A program made the position numbers and the translations under genes. Positions 9,975-18,413 of a stretch of 64,000 bases of DNA are shown here, piece by piece (the first letter of the stretch is position 1; each line of letters begins with the position of its first letter). The notes under the pieces are model-generated. The model was not told the origin of the DNA. It did no database searches and saw only the letters and a program-made list of their open reading frames with translations. The stretch comes from Pseudomonas poae (GTDB taxonomy: Bacteria; Pseudomonadota; Gammaproteobacteria; Pseudomonadales; Pseudomonadaceae): positions 1,307,001-1,371,000 of the forward strand of contig CP110972.1 in NCBI GenBank assembly GCA_028869255.1, in the 5' to 3' direction.

Positions 9975-10488
9975 CCCGATGGCGTTGACCACACTGAGTA
10001 CATCGCCAAGGAAACCCTGGTGGTGCGAGCGGCGAATGCCGATCAGCCGAAAAGCTTCTTCAAGGACAAGCGCATCAGCTCCACCAAAGGCTCGACCTCC
10101 GAGCAGTCGATCCGAATTGCCGGGGCCACTCCGGTGACGTTCCAGGACACTGGCTCGCTCGGCCTACATGGCCTTGCAGCAGAACAAGGTCGTGGGCCTG
10201 GTGACCAACACCATGACCGCCTTGAAGCTGGTCAATCAAGCCAGGGCCAGTGGTATCGAATTGGCGCTTGCCAAGGAGCCGATGGCGCTCGAGCCGATTG
10301 GCGCGGGCATGCGCAGGGATGAACCGGCGTTCCTCGCCAAGGTCAACGAGTCATTGGCGGCAATGGAGAAAGCCGGGGAGATCGATGCAATCTGGGATCG
10401 CTGGATCGGCCCAAACACTGAGTACAAAATGGTGCGCGAGGATAAAGTGCAGAGCCTCAGCAGCTTGAAGTTCGATCCGTTGCCTTGA
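9975..10488 (+). pseudogene. Amino-acid ABC transporter substrate-binding protein, 5' end deleted and frameshifted
   Basis: From 9975 the plus strand reads DGVDHTEYIAKETLVVRAAN and on through a family-3 solute-binding fold, ending AGEIDAIWDRWIGPNTEYKM and a short tail. Near 10150-10160 the sequence GGCTCGCTCGGCC has an extra CTCG, apparently a 4-bp tandem duplication. Removing it restores DTGSAYMALQQNK and one continuous frame. The signal peptide and N-terminal lobe are missing because of the junction with the MFS fragment. Confidence 0.75.
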
Positions 10489-10531
10489 GTCCGATGAACC
10501 TCCATTGCTGAGCAATGGCGAGCTGAAAAAG

Positions 10532-10559
10532 CCCGGCGAGAACTCCAGCGCCGGGTTTT
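10532..10559 (+). terminator. Intrinsic terminator after the binding-protein remnant
   Basis: CCCGGCG (10532-10538) pairs with CGCCGGG (10549-10555), followed by TTTTA. Confidence 0.75.
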
Positions 10560-10971
10560 ATCATGCCTGATGTTTGCTCCCACACCGTTGCCCTCAGAAC
10601 CGGGTGACCGCCATTCAACGGCATTTACTGCTGATGTAAATTCCCGTTCAATACCCATCGGACGTCTTCACCTCAAGGAGCAGAGATACACACCTTCACC
10701 TACGACAGTTTCATTGCTGAATCGAGATCGCGCGCGGTGCAATGTTGAGCCGTAAAGGATCGGCGAACCGCGTAAATACGTCGAGGGTAAAAACTGGATC
10801 AGGACTGCGGATGGACATGAGCAAGACGTTTATCTTGGTGGTCGCGAAATCTCGTTACGCGTGGGCCATCAGGTCACCCTGATCCCAGCTTGATGATCGT
10901 TCGTCCATTGGCTTTGGATAGAATCCAATAGTCTTGCTTAGAATTACGCCGTTTTCCGCTCTTGAAATACC
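10560..10971 (+). other. Non-coding or decayed stretch with one possible C-terminal gene scrap
   Basis: No intact gene is visible. A short plus-strand frame ending at 10893 reads KYVEGKNWIRTADGHEQDVY followed by LGGREISLRVGHQVTLIPA and a stop. It looks like genuine coding sequence, but I do not recognise the family and no start is present. Just upstream, at about 10700, FTYDSFIAESRSRAV in another frame may be the N-terminus of the same decayed gene. Confidence 0.3.
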
Positions 10972-11108
10972 CCAGAATCGAGTCTTTTCCTGCTTCAGAA
11001 AGAAAATAAAACCCTTATATTTCAACTGGTTGGATGCATGATACAAGTTTCGTTTCCCGCTCCAAGATTCAGAAAAAAGCCACTCAGATGAGTGGCTTTT
11101 TTTGTGCC
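10972..11108 (+). repeat. Left copy of diverged direct repeat containing tRNA-Gly 3' end and terminator (att remnant)
   Basis: About 135 bp here align at roughly 75% identity, by eye, with 42287-42421. Both copies contain CCAGAAT..AGTCTTTTCCTGCT, then a segment like the tRNA-Gly 3' end (here TTTCGTTTCCCGCTCCA, 11048-11064), then a hairpin terminator (here stem AAAAGCCACTCA with TGAGTGGCTTTT and a T-run, 11073-11103). tRNA 3' ends are the usual cross-over sites of tyrosine-recombinase elements, so this looks like the left boundary of the 11-42 kb block. Confidence 0.65.
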
Positions 11109-11109
11109 T

Positions 11110-11400
11110 GAAAAATGCCCCGGCGTTAAATGCACTGCTGAATGTTCGAGCACTTCAACGGAGAATCTTTCAGCCGATTCAGCAGTTAAGTCGATGTCAC
11201 AGGCCTTGGCCACCTGTTGAAGATCCAGTTCCTGGTTCAACTACGGTTGTTGATCCTGGAAGTATTGCTGCAAGTCGTTGACTAGAGTCATCGTTGTCTG
11301 GAGCGATGTCGGGCATAAAGCGCTCCGCTCGGCGACGGGCCATCATCGGATTGTGCTCAACTGTGCGGTAATGTCCAACCGACGTTTGATCTACCGGTTT
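11110..11400 (-). pseudogene. Decayed minus-strand gene remnant of unknown family
   Basis: The minus strand shows coding-like pieces in two frames: GHYRTVEHNPMMARRRAERF near 11380-11310 and NQELDLQQVAKACDIDLTAE near 11240-11170, with a TAG between them. They may be one disrupted gene cut off at the repeat. I do not recognise the protein. Confidence 0.3.
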
Positions 11401-11440
11401 TTTTCCGAGTCAAAGCCTCATGGTCGTACTGAACGTACTC

Positions 11441-11479
11441 AACAAAATCCCAGAGACATTTCTGTCTCCGGGATTTGTT
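11441..11479 (-). terminator. Hairpin terminator after the CitMHS transporter gene
   Basis: AACAAAATCCC pairs with GGGATTTGTT around an inner AGACA/TGTCT stem, 42 bases beyond the transporter stop codon. Confidence 0.65.
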
Positions 11480-11520
11480 GTTATTGCGTAACGTTGATAT
11501 GCAGAGCTGGCGTGTTTTCG

Positions 11521-12855
11521 TCAGACACCCGCCGCCAATGGGAACAGTCCCAGCAGCAGACAGGCGAGCAAGATGAGGAAGCTCAGCGCGAACGCCCATT
11601 TCATGGTGTATTTCTGATGGTCGCTGAACTCCACGCCGGCCAAGCCACAGAGCAGGTAGGTCGAGGCCACGAGGGGGCTGAGCAAGTGGACTGGTTGACC
11701 CACCAGCGAAGCGCGGCCGATTTCCGCGTGAGTGATGCCATACACCTCGGCAGCCTTGGCGAGGACCGGCAATACGCCATAGTAGAAGGCGTCGTTAGAC
11801 ATAAAGAACGTGCCCGGAATACTCGCTAGCGCGGTGATCGGTGCCATGTAAGGGCCCCAGGTCGCGGGCAGCATGGCCAGGAAGCTCGCCGACATTGCAT
11901 TGACCATGCCGGTGCCGGACAGAATGCCCGCCAGGATACCGGCTGCCAGGAAGATCGCGATCTGGTTCAAAGCGGTCGGAGCATGCGCGGAAATGCGGCG
12001 ACGCTGATCGTTCATGTGTGGATAGTTGATCACCAGGGCAACGGAGAACGCGACCATGAATAGAATGGAGAGGGGTAACACCTCCGTCACCAGCCCGGCC
12101 ATCAATCCCACTGTCAGGCTGGCGTTTAACCAGAACAGTTTTGGGCGACGCAGCTCGGCATTTTCATCCGACATGGATGGCAAGCTTCCATCTGACTCAT
12201 CATCAAAGACGGTGGCGGCGGCACTCACCGACAAGCGCAGTTTGCCCAAGCGTTGACGCTCGCGAATACCGATGAAGTAAGCCAGTGCCAGCACGCCAAG
12301 GAAGCCGACCACCATGACGGGAATGAGCGGGATGAACAGTTCGGATGTATCGACCTGCAAGGACGCCGCGGCACGCGCCAGTGGACCGCCCCACGGCAGC
12401 AGGTTGGTCACACTCGCTGCAAGAATCACCACGCAAGTGAGCGATAGTGGCTCCAGTCGTAGACGCTTGAACAGTGGCAGCATCGCAGTGACGGTAATCA
12501 TGTAGGTGGTGGAACCGTCGCCATCCAGCGATACCAAACCGGCCAACAGTGCGGCAAACACAACGGCCTTCATCGGGTCGCCGTTGATCAACTTGATGAA
12601 CTTGCGAATGATCGGATCGAACAGACCCGTATCGAACATCACGCCGAAGTAGAGGATTGCGAACATCACCATGACCGCGGTCGGAGCCACTTTTTTCAGA
12701 CCGTCGATCATCATATTGCCCATGTCCGGGCCAAATCCCGCCAGGAGCGCGAATACGATCGGAACTGTTGTCATGGCTACCAAGGGTGACAACCGCTTGG
12801 TCATGATCAGCGCCATGAAGGTCACGATCATGCCGTAGCCGAGTAGTGAAAGCAT
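11521..12855 (-). CDS. CitMHS-family metal-citrate (or related acid):H+ symporter
   Basis: 444 residues from the ATG at 12855, preceded by CAAGGTG at good spacing. Hydrophobic throughout, with the family features GLVSLDGDGSTTYMITVTAM (around 95-115) and TNLLPWGGPLARAAASL (around 145), then a charged central loop and a mirrored second half ending LLLGLFPLAAGV. CitMHS proteins import citrate complexed with Mg2+ or Ca2+; some members serve other di- or tricarboxylates. It is the last gene of a minus-strand run, racemase-like to hyi-like to SDR to transporter, so it probably imports that pathway's substrate. Confidence 0.85.
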   Translation of the reverse strand: MLSLLGYGMIVTFMALIMTKRLSPLVAMTTVPIVFALLAGFGPDMGNMMIDGLKKVAPTAVMVMFAILYFGVMFDTGLFDPIIRKFIKLINGDPMKAVVFAALLAGLVSLDGDGSTTYMITVTAMLPLFKRLRLEPLSLTCVVILAASVTNLLPWGGPLARAAASLQVDTSELFIPLIPVMVVGFLGVLALAYFIGIRERQRLGKLRLSVSAAATVFDDESDGSLPSMSDENAELRRPKLFWLNASLTVGLMAGLVTEVLPLSILFMVAFSVALVINYPHMNDQRRRISAHAPTALNQIAIFLAAGILAGILSGTGMVNAMSASFLAMLPATWGPYMAPITALASIPGTFFMSNDAFYYGVLPVLAKAAEVYGITHAEIGRASLVGQPVHLLSPLVASTYLLCGLAGVEFSDHQKYTMKWAFALSFLILLACLLLGLFPLAAGV

Positions 12856-12973
12856 TTGTATCACCTTGACGTAAAGTACAATTATTTTTATGGGATCTGC
12901 GCTCAAAGCGCATCAAGGTTCCCGCTGTATTTTGGGTCGATCCAGCGGGTTGCCGCTGAGTCTCACACGGGTA

Positions 12974-13717
12974 TCAACTCATGTGAAGGCCACCGTTGAG
13001 CGAGAAGTCGGCACCGTTGGCGTATCCGGCTTCATCGGATGCAAGCCAGGCGCACACGGAGGCAATTTCCTCAGGTGTTCCGAGTCGTCGAGTCGGAATG
13101 TCCTGAATGATGCGATCCATGACTTCGGTGGTTGTGACGGACTTGAGCTTGGCTGTCTCGATGTAGCCAGGGGACACCGTATTCACCGTGACGCCGCGAG
13201 GCCCGACTTCTCGTGCCAATGCGCGAGTGAAGCCCCGGATGGCGGACTTGGCGGTGGAGTAGTTGACCTGGCCCACATGACCCAGCTGGGCGTTTACCGA
13301 CGAGATATTGATGACCCGTCCCCAGCCTCTCCCGACCATGCCATCGATAACCTGTTTGGTCACGTTGAACAGCGAGTTGAGGTTGGTATCGATGACAGTA
13401 GTCCAGTCGTTGGGCTGCATGTCATGGAACACGACGTTTCGGGCAGTGCCGGCGTTGTTGATGAGAACATCCACGGGGCCGACATTTTTCTTGATTTGCT
13501 CGAAGGCTTGGCGGCAGGAGTCCCAATCCGCCACATTTCCTTCCGATGCAATGAAGGTAAAGCCAAGTGCCTTTTGTTGGGCCAGCCAGGTGTCCTTCAA
13601 TGGGGAATCAGGCCCGCAGCCCGCGACGACGGTAAAGCCGTCCCGCGCCAGACGCTGGCAGACTGCTGTGCCGAGGTTTCCCATGCCAGCAGTCACAAAT
13701 GCGATTTTCTTGGTCAT
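12974..13717 (-). CDS. SDR oxidoreductase closely resembling acetoacetyl-CoA reductase PhaB
   Basis: 247 residues from the ATG at 13717 with CAGGAGTG upstream. The N-terminal cofactor loop is TAGMGNLGTA, and NNAG, the catalytic Ser (NISSVNAQ) and YSTAK are all present. The ending ADFSLNGGLHMS is the signature end of PhaB, whose R. eutropha version I recall as very similar along its whole length. PhaB reduces acetoacetyl-CoA with NADPH for PHB synthesis, but no PhaA or PhaC is nearby. The operon is an acid-sugar one, so this copy may instead oxidise a hydroxy-acid at C2 or C3; that is inference. Confidence 0.8.
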   Translation of the reverse strand: MTKKIAFVTAGMGNLGTAVCQRLARDGFTVVAGCGPDSPLKDTWLAQQKALGFTFIASEGNVADWDSCRQAFEQIKKNVGPVDVLINNAGTARNVVFHDMQPNDWTTVIDTNLNSLFNVTKQVIDGMVGRGWGRVINISSVNAQLGHVGQVNYSTAKSAIRGFTRALAREVGPRGVTVNTVSPGYIETAKLKSVTTTEVMDRIIQDIPTRRLGTPEEIASVCAWLASDEAGYANGADFSLNGGLHMS

Positions 13718-13847
13718 GCGTTCACTCCTGTTGTGTTTTTTGTTGGGAGCATTGCGTGCAGCCATCAGGCTACTGGTCCTAATAAACTCCACTCCAAATT
13801 GTTTTGCAAGGTAACGCGGTACAATTTCTGCAAAAAGAAACGTTTTC

Positions 13848-14636
13848 TTACCAACGTTCATCTTCCAGCGGGCTGGGCTTTAGGGTTCTCCTTAAACCGT
13901 CGAGGCCTTCGAGTGTGGAGGTATGAGGGCGATACTCGCATCCCACCCAGCCCTGATAAGCATGGTCTTCGAGCAGGGAAAGCAGCTTGGGAAAATCGAT
14001 AGTGCCAGTCCCCGGTTCATGTCTGCCCGGGAAGTCGGCCACTTGGATATGGCTCACTCGCGGCCACCACTGATTCAGCTTTCGCAGACAGTCCTCGCCA
14101 AGCAACTCCGTGTGGTAGGTGTCCAGGATCCGGCCCAGATTGGGAATCGTCTCAAGCATTTGCTCGGCAAAGTCGAAGCGACTCATGAGATAACCTGGAA
14201 CCTCAGTTGAGCTGATGACCTCAATCAGGGGTTCAATACCTTCGTCGGCCAGGAAGTCTGCCGCGTACCTCAGATTGCGCCGGTAAAGGCCGCTGTCGGC
14301 AATCACCTCGGGTTCAGGCAGTGATACACCCGACATCAGGTGAAGCATTTTACAGTCCAGGGTCTTTGCGTATTGGACGGCTTGGGTGATTTCTGCCAGG
14401 AACGCTTGCTTCGAGGAGCAAATGCCGGTGGTCCCCCTTGTGGAGCCAGTTGGTGCGGAAAATTGCACCATCTGAAGGTGATATTCATCGAGAAGCCCCG
14501 CAATTTGTGTCGCTTCGTATTCATAGGGCGAGGGGAACTCGACCGCTCGAAAGCCTGATTTTGCGGCAGCGCAGAATCGTTCCAAAAAAGGCAGTTCCGT
14601 AAACTGGAAACCAATATGTGCGTTTAACTTGATCAT
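13848..14636 (-). CDS. otnI: Hydroxypyruvate isomerase / 2-oxo-tetronate isomerase homologue (Hyi/OtnI)
   Basis: 262 residues, matching the ~258 of Hyi. It is an AP-endonuclease-2-like TIM barrel: MIKLNAHIGFQFTELPFLER at the start, then PLIEVISSTEVPGYL with the metal/catalytic Glu, HIQVADFPGRHEPGTG, and GCEYRP with the second conserved Glu. Hyi interconverts hydroxypyruvate and tartronate semialdehyde. OtnI relatives convert 2-oxo-tetronate to 3-oxo-tetronate. A DUF1537 kinase (18414-19682) and an OtnC-like decarboxylase (30527-31165) in the same block favour the OtnI role. CGGAG precedes the ATG at 14636, and the gene follows the racemase-like gene by 30 bases. Confidence 0.75.
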   Translation of the reverse strand: MIKLNAHIGFQFTELPFLERFCAAAKSGFRAVEFPSPYEYEATQIAGLLDEYHLQMVQFSAPTGSTRGTTGICSSKQAFLAEITQAVQYAKTLDCKMLHLMSGVSLPEPEVIADSGLYRRNLRYAADFLADEGIEPLIEVISSTEVPGYLMSRFDFAEQMLETIPNLGRILDTYHTELLGEDCLRKLNQWWPRVSHIQVADFPGRHEPGTGTIDFPKLLSLLEDHAYQGWVGCEYRPHTSTLEGLDGLRRTLKPSPLEDERW

Positions 14637-14666
14637 GCGTGTAGCTCCGGAATCTTTATGACGGCT

Positions 14667-15326
14667 TCAAGCGTCCAGCAGGCCACGCAGCTTCAGTACA
14701 GCGCTGTCAGGCGTGGTCAACACGGCAAGGCCACTCGTCTGGCTGGCCTGTTGTGCTGCGCTGGTCATTGAGAATTGTGCGAAACACAGCAATTCGCTGT
14801 TCGTCAGCGTTCGCGCCGAATCGGCGATCAACGCATCATGGCGATCAACGTTACCCTTTCGCAATTCATCGAATGCTCCGGGGCAAACGTGGGTCGTCAG
14901 TTCCAGCGCAACGCCTTGTTGCTTTGCATAGCGTTGGAACTCTTCAGTCATTGAAGTAATGGCTGGCTGGAAGGTCGCCAGGATGGTGATCTTTGACGTG
15001 CGCTCAATGGCTTGCTCGATCATGGCTTCGTTCGGCTTGAGGATGGGAATGTTCAGGGAGCGTTTGCACAGGTCGATGGCGTCACCGAATGCCGAGCAGG
15101 TGAACAAGATGGCGTCAGCCCCCGATTGCGCGGCATAGGTGGCGAGTTTCAAGAAGCGCTCGTTCAATGCCGGGGTGAGTTCGCCCGCGTCTGCCAAATC
15201 GCCGGAAAGCGAGTCTTCCAACAGATTGACCAGCTTGGCCTCGGGCCAAAGCCGTGTGAAAGCTTCAGTTATGGGAGCAATCGATACCGGTGTTGCATGG
15301 ATCAAATAAATGCGTGGTGCGGTCAT
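14667..15326 (-). CDS. Aspartate/glutamate (hydantoin) racemase-family protein
   Basis: 219 residues from the ATG at 15326 with TGAGGTT upstream. The first catalytic-cysteine motif is ILFTCSAFGDAI (around residues 97-108); the second half has ELLCFAQFSMTSAA and a usual AVLTTPDSAVLKLR tail. Family members racemise amino acids or isomerise maleate through two cysteines. In acid-sugar clusters such proteins occur with unassigned roles. It is first in the minus-strand operon, divergent from a GntR gene, so it is probably controlled by that regulator. Confidence 0.7.
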   Translation of the reverse strand: MTAPRIYLIHATPVSIAPITEAFTRLWPEAKLVNLLEDSLSGDLADAGELTPALNERFLKLATYAAQSGADAILFTCSAFGDAIDLCKRSLNIPILKPNEAMIEQAIERTSKITILATFQPAITSMTEEFQRYAKQQGVALELTTHVCPGAFDELRKGNVDRHDALIADSARTLTNSELLCFAQFSMTSAAQQASQTSGLAVLTTPDSAVLKLRGLLDA

Positions 15327-15503
15327 GACGTAACCTCAGGTTGTGGTCGATCAAGTTGATAGCCGGTGATATCGCGACATCTCAGCGGCGTGTTGATGTG
15401 CAATAGGTGTGTTATTTTTCTTTCAAGGGATGGTCAGGGATGAGCAAGGCTCTACCCCAGGATCCTCGCAATTGACGCCATCTTCCTCGGATAGCCGGTT
15501 TCC

Positions 15504-16495
15504 ATGAATTCAGCAGAATCGATTCCTCAATCACCATTGGCGGGCGAACAATCCAAAATGAAGCCCAAAATAAAAAAAGACCTTGCCGAGCAGTTGGCTC
15601 CCAAGATCATTGATATGGCTAGAGCCAGGTCGATGCGCGCCGGTGATCCACTGCGCGAGGAGTCTTTTGCCAAGGAGTTGGGGGTTTCCCGTTCGCCCAT
15701 CCGCCGAGGTTTCGCTTTGCTGGCTGAGTTGGGGCTCGCCACCAAGGAACCGAATCGGGGCTATTTTCTGACGACGGATGCGCGAGGAATCGACAGCCGG
15801 AAGCTCCCCTGGAAGTCGACCCATTCGAAGACTTTTACTTGCGAGTGGTCGACGATGTACTTCGCGGCGATATCCCGACGACGTTTTTTGAAGCCGAGCT
15901 GATGCGCAAGTACGAGGTGCCGAGAGGGCAGCTCATGAAGGTCCTGAATCGACTGGCCAATGAAGCGATGATTGAGCGCAAGCCAGGGCAGGGGTGGGAG
16001 ATCAACAGCTTCCTGCATGACTCCAAGGCGCATATCCAGAGTTACCGTTTTCGAATGGCGATCGAGCCTGCCGCCGTATTGGAGCCAGGCTACGAGGTGG
16101 ACAAGGTAGCGTTTGCAAAGGCCCGGGAGGTCCAGCAAAAGATGTTGGATGGCGATATTTTCAGCCTTTCGCGATCGCAGCTTTTCCAAGTGGGCGCGCA
16201 GCTTCATGAACTGGTGGTCCGTTGCTCTGGCAATGCTTTTTTTCTCGAAGCTATTCGCCGGCAAAACCAGCTGCGTCGATTCATGGCCTACAAGGCCAAC
16301 GTCGATCGACCTCGGTTGATCAACCAGTGCAAGGAACACATCCATCTACTGGACCTCATTGAAAGTGGGCAGCGAGAAGCTGCCGCGGAGTTTCTGCGCA
16401 ATCACCTCGATGTCGTCGGCCGGCAAAAAACCGACAAAGAGGCCAAGGATGAGCTGGAGCACCAGCGCAGCCTTGAGGTCTCGGTTGTCAGTTAG
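15504..16495 (+). pseudogene. GntR/FCD regulator with tandem winged helices, frameshifted near 15797
   Basis: The first frame gives a GntR winged helix (EESFAKELGVSRSPIRRGFA, LGLATKEPNRGYFLT). The reading then moves to another frame, which continues APLEVDPFEDFYLRVVDDVL and on to the end. Restoring one C at 15797-15798 (CCC to CC) joins them into about 330 residues. A second winged-helix-like segment (ELMRKYEVPRGQLMKVLNRL) precedes an FCD-type all-helical ligand domain. The same architecture is in the paralogue at 31162-32127. It lies divergent from the racemase/otnI/SDR/transporter operon, and its 3' end overlaps the convergent RraA-like gene by 8 bases. It is non-functional unless the lesion is a sequencing error. 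Confidence 0.75.
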
Positions 16496-16970
16496 CGCGC
16501 GGCTCGTTCAGTAGCACCACGCCGTCATCGTCGCCGTATAACTGATCGCCATCTGCGATGGCGTGCCCGGCGAACTCCACCGTGACTGCAATCTGCCCCT
16601 CGTTACGCTTGACAGTCTTACGCGGCGAGGTGCCCAGCGCCTTGATGGCGATTGGCATAGTGCGCAGGGCCGCTTTATCCCGGATGTAACCGTAGATCAG
16701 AACGCCGGCCCAACCGTTTTTCACCAGGTCTTCTGCGATCACATCGCCGAACAGCGCGTAGCGATCACTCCCCCCGCCATCGACAACCAGCACCCTGCCA
16801 TGGCCCGGCAGACTGCTTATCTCCTTGATGCTGGAATTGTCTTCAAAGCACTTGAGGGTGAAGGCGCGGCCTTCGAAGTCATTCTTAGCGCCAAAGTCGC
16901 TGAAAATTGGGGCCAGGACGCGAATGGTGTCCGGGTACTGATCGCACAGGTCAGATGTTTTGACAGTCAT
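16488..16970 (-). CDS. RraA-like protein (HMG aldolase / oxaloacetate decarboxylase family)
   Basis: 160 residues from the ATG at 16970, the typical RraA length. The trimeric RraA/DlpA fold signatures are present: DLCDQYPDTIRVL, LVVDGGGSDRYALFGD, GWAGVLIYGYIRD (the Arg-Asp metal/substrate motif) and YGDDDGVVLL. Members are either RNase E inhibitors or divalent-metal aldolases that cleave 4-hydroxy-4-methyl-2-oxoglutarate and decarboxylate oxaloacetate. The catabolic context favours an aldolase/decarboxylase, perhaps acting on a 2-oxo acid made by its divergent neighbour, the dehydrogenase gene. It is convergent with, and overlaps, the GntR gene. Confidence 0.78.
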   Translation of the reverse strand: MTVKTSDLCDQYPDTIRVLAPIFSDFGAKNDFEGRAFTLKCFEDNSSIKEISSLPGHGRVLVVDGGGSDRYALFGDVIAEDLVKNGWAGVLIYGYIRDKAALRTMPIAIKALGTSPRKTVKRNEGQIAVTVEFAGHAIADGDQLYGDDDGVVLLNEPRAN

Positions 16971-17028
16971 GGGCTGAGTCTCTTGATTCCGGGTAGAGGG
17001 TGGTCGTGGGCACAAAGGTTGCACAATC

Positions 17029-17158
17029 TGAATATTCATGCAATAAAATGCAATCTTGCGAAGGCGAAAACGATACTGCCGGACAGGTCGTGATGAACGG
17101 CAGCGATCATTTAGGGACTTCGCTTCGCCAATATTGTACTTTGTATTTACGGTATACA
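17029..17158. promoter_or_regulatory. Divergent promoter region with two dyads (left copy)
   Basis: Between the RraA-like gene and the dehydrogenase lie the palindrome TGAATATTCA (17029-17038) and TGTAT-N7-ATACA (17142-17158). The TGAATATT half-site recurs as a perfect dyad upstream of pyk (34133-34156). Both are plausible GntR-type operators; no binding data. Confidence 0.4.
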
Positions 17159-17225
17159 TAAATCGAGGCGGTGCCTGACGCACCGGCTCCAGAAAATCAG
17201 CTCAACAATAAGCAAGGGGTGTTCG

Positions 17226-18297
17226 ATGCGTATTTTGGTTCTTCCTGGTGATGGTATTGGTCCGGAAATCGTTGAGTCGTCGATGTCGGTCCTGCGAGCC
17301 GCCAACAAAAAAATTCGATCTGGGCCTGGCGTTCGATTACGACGACGTTGGTTTCACCAGCCTTGAAAAATACGGCACCACCTTGCGTGAAGAAGTGCTG
17401 GAAAAGGCCAAGGGCTACGAGGGCATCATTCTGGGTACTCAGTCCCACGCCGATTATCCGGTGCCGGAGAAGGGCGGTCGTAACGTCTCCGCCGGCTTCC
17501 GTATCGGCCTGGACCTGTACGCCAACGTGCGTCCTGCGCGTACCCGTCCGTTCCTGACTTCAAACATGAAGGAAGGCAAGACGATGGACCTGGTGATCAT
17601 GCGCGAAGCGACGGAAGGCTTTTACCCGGACCGCAACATGAGCCGAGGTTGGGGCGAAGTGATGCCGACCCCGGACATGGCCCTGTCGACGCGCAAGATC
17701 ACTCGTCATTGCAGCGACCGCATCGCTCGCCGTGCCTTTGAACTGGCCATGAAGCGTGGCAAGAAGGTCACCGCCATCCACAAGGCCAACAGCTTCCACA
17801 TGACCGACGGCCTGTTCCTGGAGTGCGTGCGTAACGTGGCCAAGGACTTCCCTGAAGTCGAGCTGGACGACCTGTTGGTCGATGCCTCGACGGCACACCT
17901 GGTGCGTAACCCCGAGCGTTTTGACGTGCTGGTGGCGACGAACTTCTACGGCGACATCATCAGCGACCTGGCGAGCGAGTTGTCCGGCAGCCTGGGGCTG
18001 GCCGGTTCGATGATGGCTAGCGACATTCATTGCTGCGCCCAGGCCCAACATGGTTCTGCGCCTGACATCGCCGGCCAGGACAAAGCCAACCCGGTGTCGA
18101 TGATTCTTTCGGTGGGCATGTTGCTGCAATGGATGGGTGAACATCATGACAGCCATGCCTTGATCGATGCGGGCCTGGCAATGGACAAGGCGGTCGACGC
18201 GGTGCTGAAGAACCCAGAGCAACGTACCGCGGACCTGGGTGGTTCGTTCGGCACCAAGGCGTTTGGCGAAGCGGTCGCCAAGGTCATCCTGGGCTGA
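17226..18297 (+). pseudogene. Isocitrate/isopropylmalate (tartrate) dehydrogenase family, frameshifted copy
   Basis: The start is identical to the intact copy at 22590 (MRILVLPGDGIGPEIVESSM), but a run of A at 17307-17313 has seven instead of six. The frame shifts after residue 29 and quickly terminates. The remaining 1 kb is uninterrupted in the other frame and matches the second copy at essentially every base inspected. Such near-identity means the duplication is very recent or is being homogenised. The extra A could be a true null mutation or a homopolymer sequencing error. Upstream and downstream signals are as in the intact copy. Confidence 0.85.
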
Positions 18298-18304
18298 TCG
18301 GCTC

Positions 18305-18329
18305 GGGCGGCATGCCGGTCATGCCGCCC
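18305..18329 (+). terminator. Hairpin after dehydrogenase copy 1
   Basis: GGGCGGCATG-CCGGT-CATGCCGCCC, a 10-bp perfect stem, 8 bases after the stop. No T-run follows, so it may be a weak terminator or an mRNA-stabilising end. Confidence 0.55.
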
Positions 18330-18413
18330 GTTGTCCGGAGTGTTGCGCGGTTAAAACAAGAGAATGCCTGTTCTTCCTTGAGGTAACCAAGGGAGGGGCG
18401 CGAGGAGAGAACA

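Larger units (their letters stand above)
17029..18349 (+). repeat. 1.3-kb direct repeat, left copy
   Basis: This stretch is almost identical to 22393-23712 (offset 5364, then 5363). It spans the promoter region, the whole dehydrogenase gene and its trailing hairpin. Differences seen: C/A at 17037, G/A in the upstream dyad (17152), and seven versus six A at 17307. Homology ends sharply on both sides and no insertion sequence is visible. Confidence 0.93.

Noticed and set aside
11041..11064. Possible complete tRNA-Gly gene
   Set aside because: Only the 3' T-arm/acceptor part is present; no D-arm or anticodon arm upstream.
11278..11829. Plus-strand frame crossing the CitMHS terminator
   Set aside because: It spans the hairpin and then runs antisense to the transporter; no coding signature.
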